A stretch of 15,132 bases of DNA from Candidatus Levyibacteriota bacterium (lineage in GTDB: Bacteria; Patescibacteriota; Microgenomatia; Levybacterales; UBA12049): contig PRDT01000085.1 in the NCBI GenBank assembly GCA_003173995.1, positions 1 through 15,132 of the forward strand, in the 5' to 3' direction. The notes under the pieces are model-generated. The model did no database searches and was not told the DNA's origin. It saw nothing but the letters and a program-made list of their open reading frames with translations. Position numbers and translations under genes: made by a program. Positions 13,534-15,132 of this stretch are shown here, in pieces (the first letter of the stretch is position 1; each line of letters opens with the position of its first letter).

Positions 13534-15132
13534 TCACCTCAAATGCTTTGGTGCACGTTCCCACTTATGCGATTTATCGACATCGAAATCATTCTTTGTC
13601 TTTGGAAAATTCTCTGGAAGTCCTTTAGCATCTTTAGGATTTATATTAAGATGCTTTCCTAATGAAGCTAAGTCTGTTCCTACTTTTGTCATAGATGAAA
13701 CTCGAAACGACCCTACACCTTTCTTTATATAGATATCGTTTGCGTTGTTTCGATTATCTATCACTACAGTGTAAAGCTCTCCACCTGTCTTTTTCGCCCA
13801 TGCTTCTTTACGAGGCTGAGCACCGTGATTTATTGTAATCTTATCGTTTGTCTGTGTAAGTAATGTCTTTACTTCTAAACCAATCAAACGATTTCCATTT
13901 CTCACAATAACATCTAAAGCTTCAGAATCATTGTAAGATTTTCCACCTATCACATTGGCAAGTAGCTGCTCGTTCTGCTCTGCTCTTTGCTGTAAAGGTG
14001 CATCCATAATCTTATAGCTGCGCATTGCACGTGCCATCTTTTTAGTAAGTTCTACAGGAGCACCTTGCTTTGCTGTACGGCCTTGCTTGTAAGCTCCCTT
14101 TGTACTCGACCTTCTGCCTTTAGGTGCTGGCTTTGGTTTGCGACCGTAAGGATGTCGACCGCTACCGGGGCCGCCACCTAACAAACGTAATTGATTAGCA
14201 TTGTGCTTTGCTACAAAATGCTTTTCATCTTCTGTTTGTTCATGCCACGGTTTGGCAAGTATCTTCTTCAATCGGTTCTGTATTTGCTTATCTGTAGAAC
14301 TCTTCTTCTTTCGTCCTGAACCGGGACCTCCACTATGAATTTCTAGATCTGCAAACTTACCTGCTCCGTACATACGATTCATATGAGAATCTAAAGCAGC
14401 CATTCCGTGACCTTGCCTTGTCTGCAGTTTACCAAAGCGATCTTTAAAATAGTGACTCCATATTTGAGTACCAGGATCGTAAGTTGCAATCGCTTTCTCT
14501 GAAAGATTCTTATAGATACTTGCTTTGTTTTTATTGCTTCCACCAAATTCGAAACCGTGATGTGACATTACTTCCATTACAGTAGCATAAGCATAAGGAT
14601 GTCTACCAGAACCAGGACCGCCTGCTTCTAGTTGCTCTTGTGGAGGTCTGGTTCCTTTCCATGGTGCATCTTTGTCACGAACTGATATCTTGAATTTACC
14701 TAAGCCAGAATCCTCTGCTGCACGATTTGGAAAACGTTCCTGTAACGAACCCTTACGACCTTTTTCTTTTGCTAGATATACAGGAATATTCTTTTGCTTC
14801 TTAACTCCAAGAGAATCTCGTACAGAAACCCAATGCTTAGCTTCTTCAGAGTTATTATGTGCTTGCGCATCTAAGAAACGCTTGTGAGCAATTACCCAAG
14901 CTAACTTTGCATTTCCATCTGTCTGCTGTAAAAGCAGTTTCTTGGAATCTTTCGTCGAACCGTAAGGATGTCTACCAGAACCAGGACCGCCTGCTGCTAC
15001 TTCTGGACTAAGAAGCTTTCCTGTATTCTTTTCTACTGCACGAGCACGATCGTCGTAACAGAAAACCATATCTGGATCTTTACTATTTGTAACTTCTAAC
15101 TTCTGTCCAACATACTTTTCACACCAATCTTC
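13534..15132 (-). CDS. Multi-module protein with four GGPGSGR tags and a PD-(D/E)XK-like domain (5' end cut)
   Basis: The frame is open to the window edge; 532 residues are visible and the N-terminus is missing. Numbering from Met22 (ATG at 15067-15069) as residue 1, GGPGSGR occurs at 27-33, 150-156, 247-253 and 299-305, each before a separate segment: a helical one (AWVIAHKRFLDAQAHNN), an alpha-beta-beta-beta-alpha-like module (VMEVMSHHGFEFGG to LDSHMNRMYG), a short basic helix (KQIQNRLKKILAKPW), and a Lys/Arg-rich linker. The C-terminal part is a likely nuclease fold: SEALDVIVRNGNRLIGLEVK has Asp386, Glu399 and Lys401 as a PD-(D/E)XK core, then RKEAWAKKTGGELYTVVIDN and KKGVGSFRVSSM. Similar domains occur in phage and mobile-element proteins. 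Whether it cuts DNA is unproven. Confidence 0.75.
   Translation of the reverse strand, partial: EDWCEKYVGQKLEVTNSKDPDMVFCYDDRARAVEKNTGKLLSPEVAAGGPGSGRHPYGSTKDSKKLLLQQTDGNAKLAWVIAHKRFLDAQAHNNSEEAKHWVSVRDSLGVKKQKNIPVYLAKEKGRKGSLQERFPNRAAEDSGLGKFKISVRDKDAPWKGTRPPQEQLEAGGPGSGRHPYAYATVMEVMSHHGFEFGGSNKNKASIYKNLSEKAIATYDPGTQIWSHYFKDRFGKLQTRQGHGMAALDSHMNRMYGAGKFADLEIHSGGPGSGRKKKSSTDKQIQNRLKKILAKPWHEQTEDEKHFVAKHNANQLRLLGGGPGSGRHPYGRKPKPAPKGRRSSTKGAYKQGRTAKQGAPVELTKKMARAMRSYKIMDAPLQQRAEQNEQLLANVIGGKSYNDSEALDVIVRNGNRLIGLEVKTLLTQTNDKITINHGAQPRKEAWAKKTGGELYTVVIDNRNNANDIYIKKGVGSFRVSSMTKVGTDLASLGKHLNINPKDAKGLPENFPKTKNDFDVDKSHKWERAPKHLR
14155..14175 (-). other. GGPGSGR tag copy (fourth in the 13534-15132 protein)
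   Basis: Codes GGPGSGR before HPYGRKPKP. Five codons differ from the copies at 14602 and 14971 while the residues are unchanged. Confidence 0.85.
14311..14331 (-). other. GGPGSGR tag copy (third in the 13534-15132 protein)
   Basis: Codes GGPGSGR before KKKSSTDK; here HPY is replaced by a lysine run, while the seven tag residues are kept. Confidence 0.85.
14594..14626 (-). repeat. 33-bp direct repeat, copy A, coding AGGPGSGRHPY
   Basis: These 33 bases are identical to 14963-14995 and encode the second tag of the 13534-15132 protein. The other four tag copies in the window encode the same peptide with many synonymous changes, so these two probably derive from a recent duplication or gene conversion. 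Confidence 0.9.
14963..14995 (-). repeat. 33-bp direct repeat, copy B, coding AGGPGSGRHPY
   Basis: Identical to 14594-14626 and encoding the first visible tag of the 13534-15132 protein. The distance between the copies is 369 bases, that is 123 codons, so recombination between them would delete one module in frame. Confidence 0.9.

Noticed and set aside
1..15132. CRISPR array, insertion sequence or integrase attachment site
   Set aside because: No regular short-repeat/spacer series, transposase or integrase was seen. The tRNA gene is intact, but no second copy of its 3' end was noticed in the window.

Overview
The window reads as part of a tailed (dsDNA) phage or prophage-like genome. All 19 supported protein genes, one tRNA gene and one candidate structured RNA lie on the minus strand, packed with short gaps, ATGA-type stop/start overlaps and a few longer overlaps, so transcription runs from base 15132 towards base 1. 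The DNA is AT-rich. No terminase, portal, major capsid or integrase is visible, and both ends cut through genes. The host is probably a Gram-negative bacterium: two fibre-like proteins carry Sec signal peptides and another small protein has a lipobox-like N-terminus. No taxon can be named from the sequence alone.

Read in the direction of transcription, the first block (15132-4804) is structural. It opens with a multi-module protein that carries four GGPGSGR tags and ends in a PD-(D/E)XK-like domain (13534-15132, 5' end cut). A small helical protein follows, then two large fibre/tailspike proteins (12021-13220 and 8468-11986). These two share a signal peptide and a homologous N-terminal domain. 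Next come a coiled-coil membrane protein, a holin-like protein, a MuF-like minor head protein, a 452-residue protein probably linked to the head, and a second protein carrying the GGPGSGR tag (4804-5808).

The second block (4807-3039) is a run of small genes: an HExxH metallopeptidase-like putative lipoprotein and four uncharacterised proteins. A 338-base stretch without a long gene (2701-3038) then holds a candidate promoter, a 14-codon mini-ORF with a perfect Shine-Dalgarno sequence, a tRNA-Leu(UAA), and a 117-base element bounded by a perfect 19-bp inverted repeat with a 20-bp palindrome inside.

The third block (2700-1) holds a small membrane protein, a DUF3307-type membrane protein, an unknown protein, a phage-type PD-(D/E)XK nuclease, a QueD/6-pyruvoyl-tetrahydropterin-synthase homologue whose first 149 bases overlap the nuclease gene, and the N-terminal part of a glycosyltransferase. 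QueD next to a glycosyltransferase may point to 7-deazaguanine nucleic-acid chemistry or other base/surface modification, but the partner genes are not in the window.

The most unusual feature is the GGPGSGR system. Six copies of the same seven-residue tag lie in two proteins. The residues are fixed while the codons drift, and the tags tend to stand before separate small modules, one of which (an alpha-beta-beta-beta-alpha-like 'GFxF' module) occurs in both proteins. This looks like a modular cargo or processing design for proteins that might travel with the virion.
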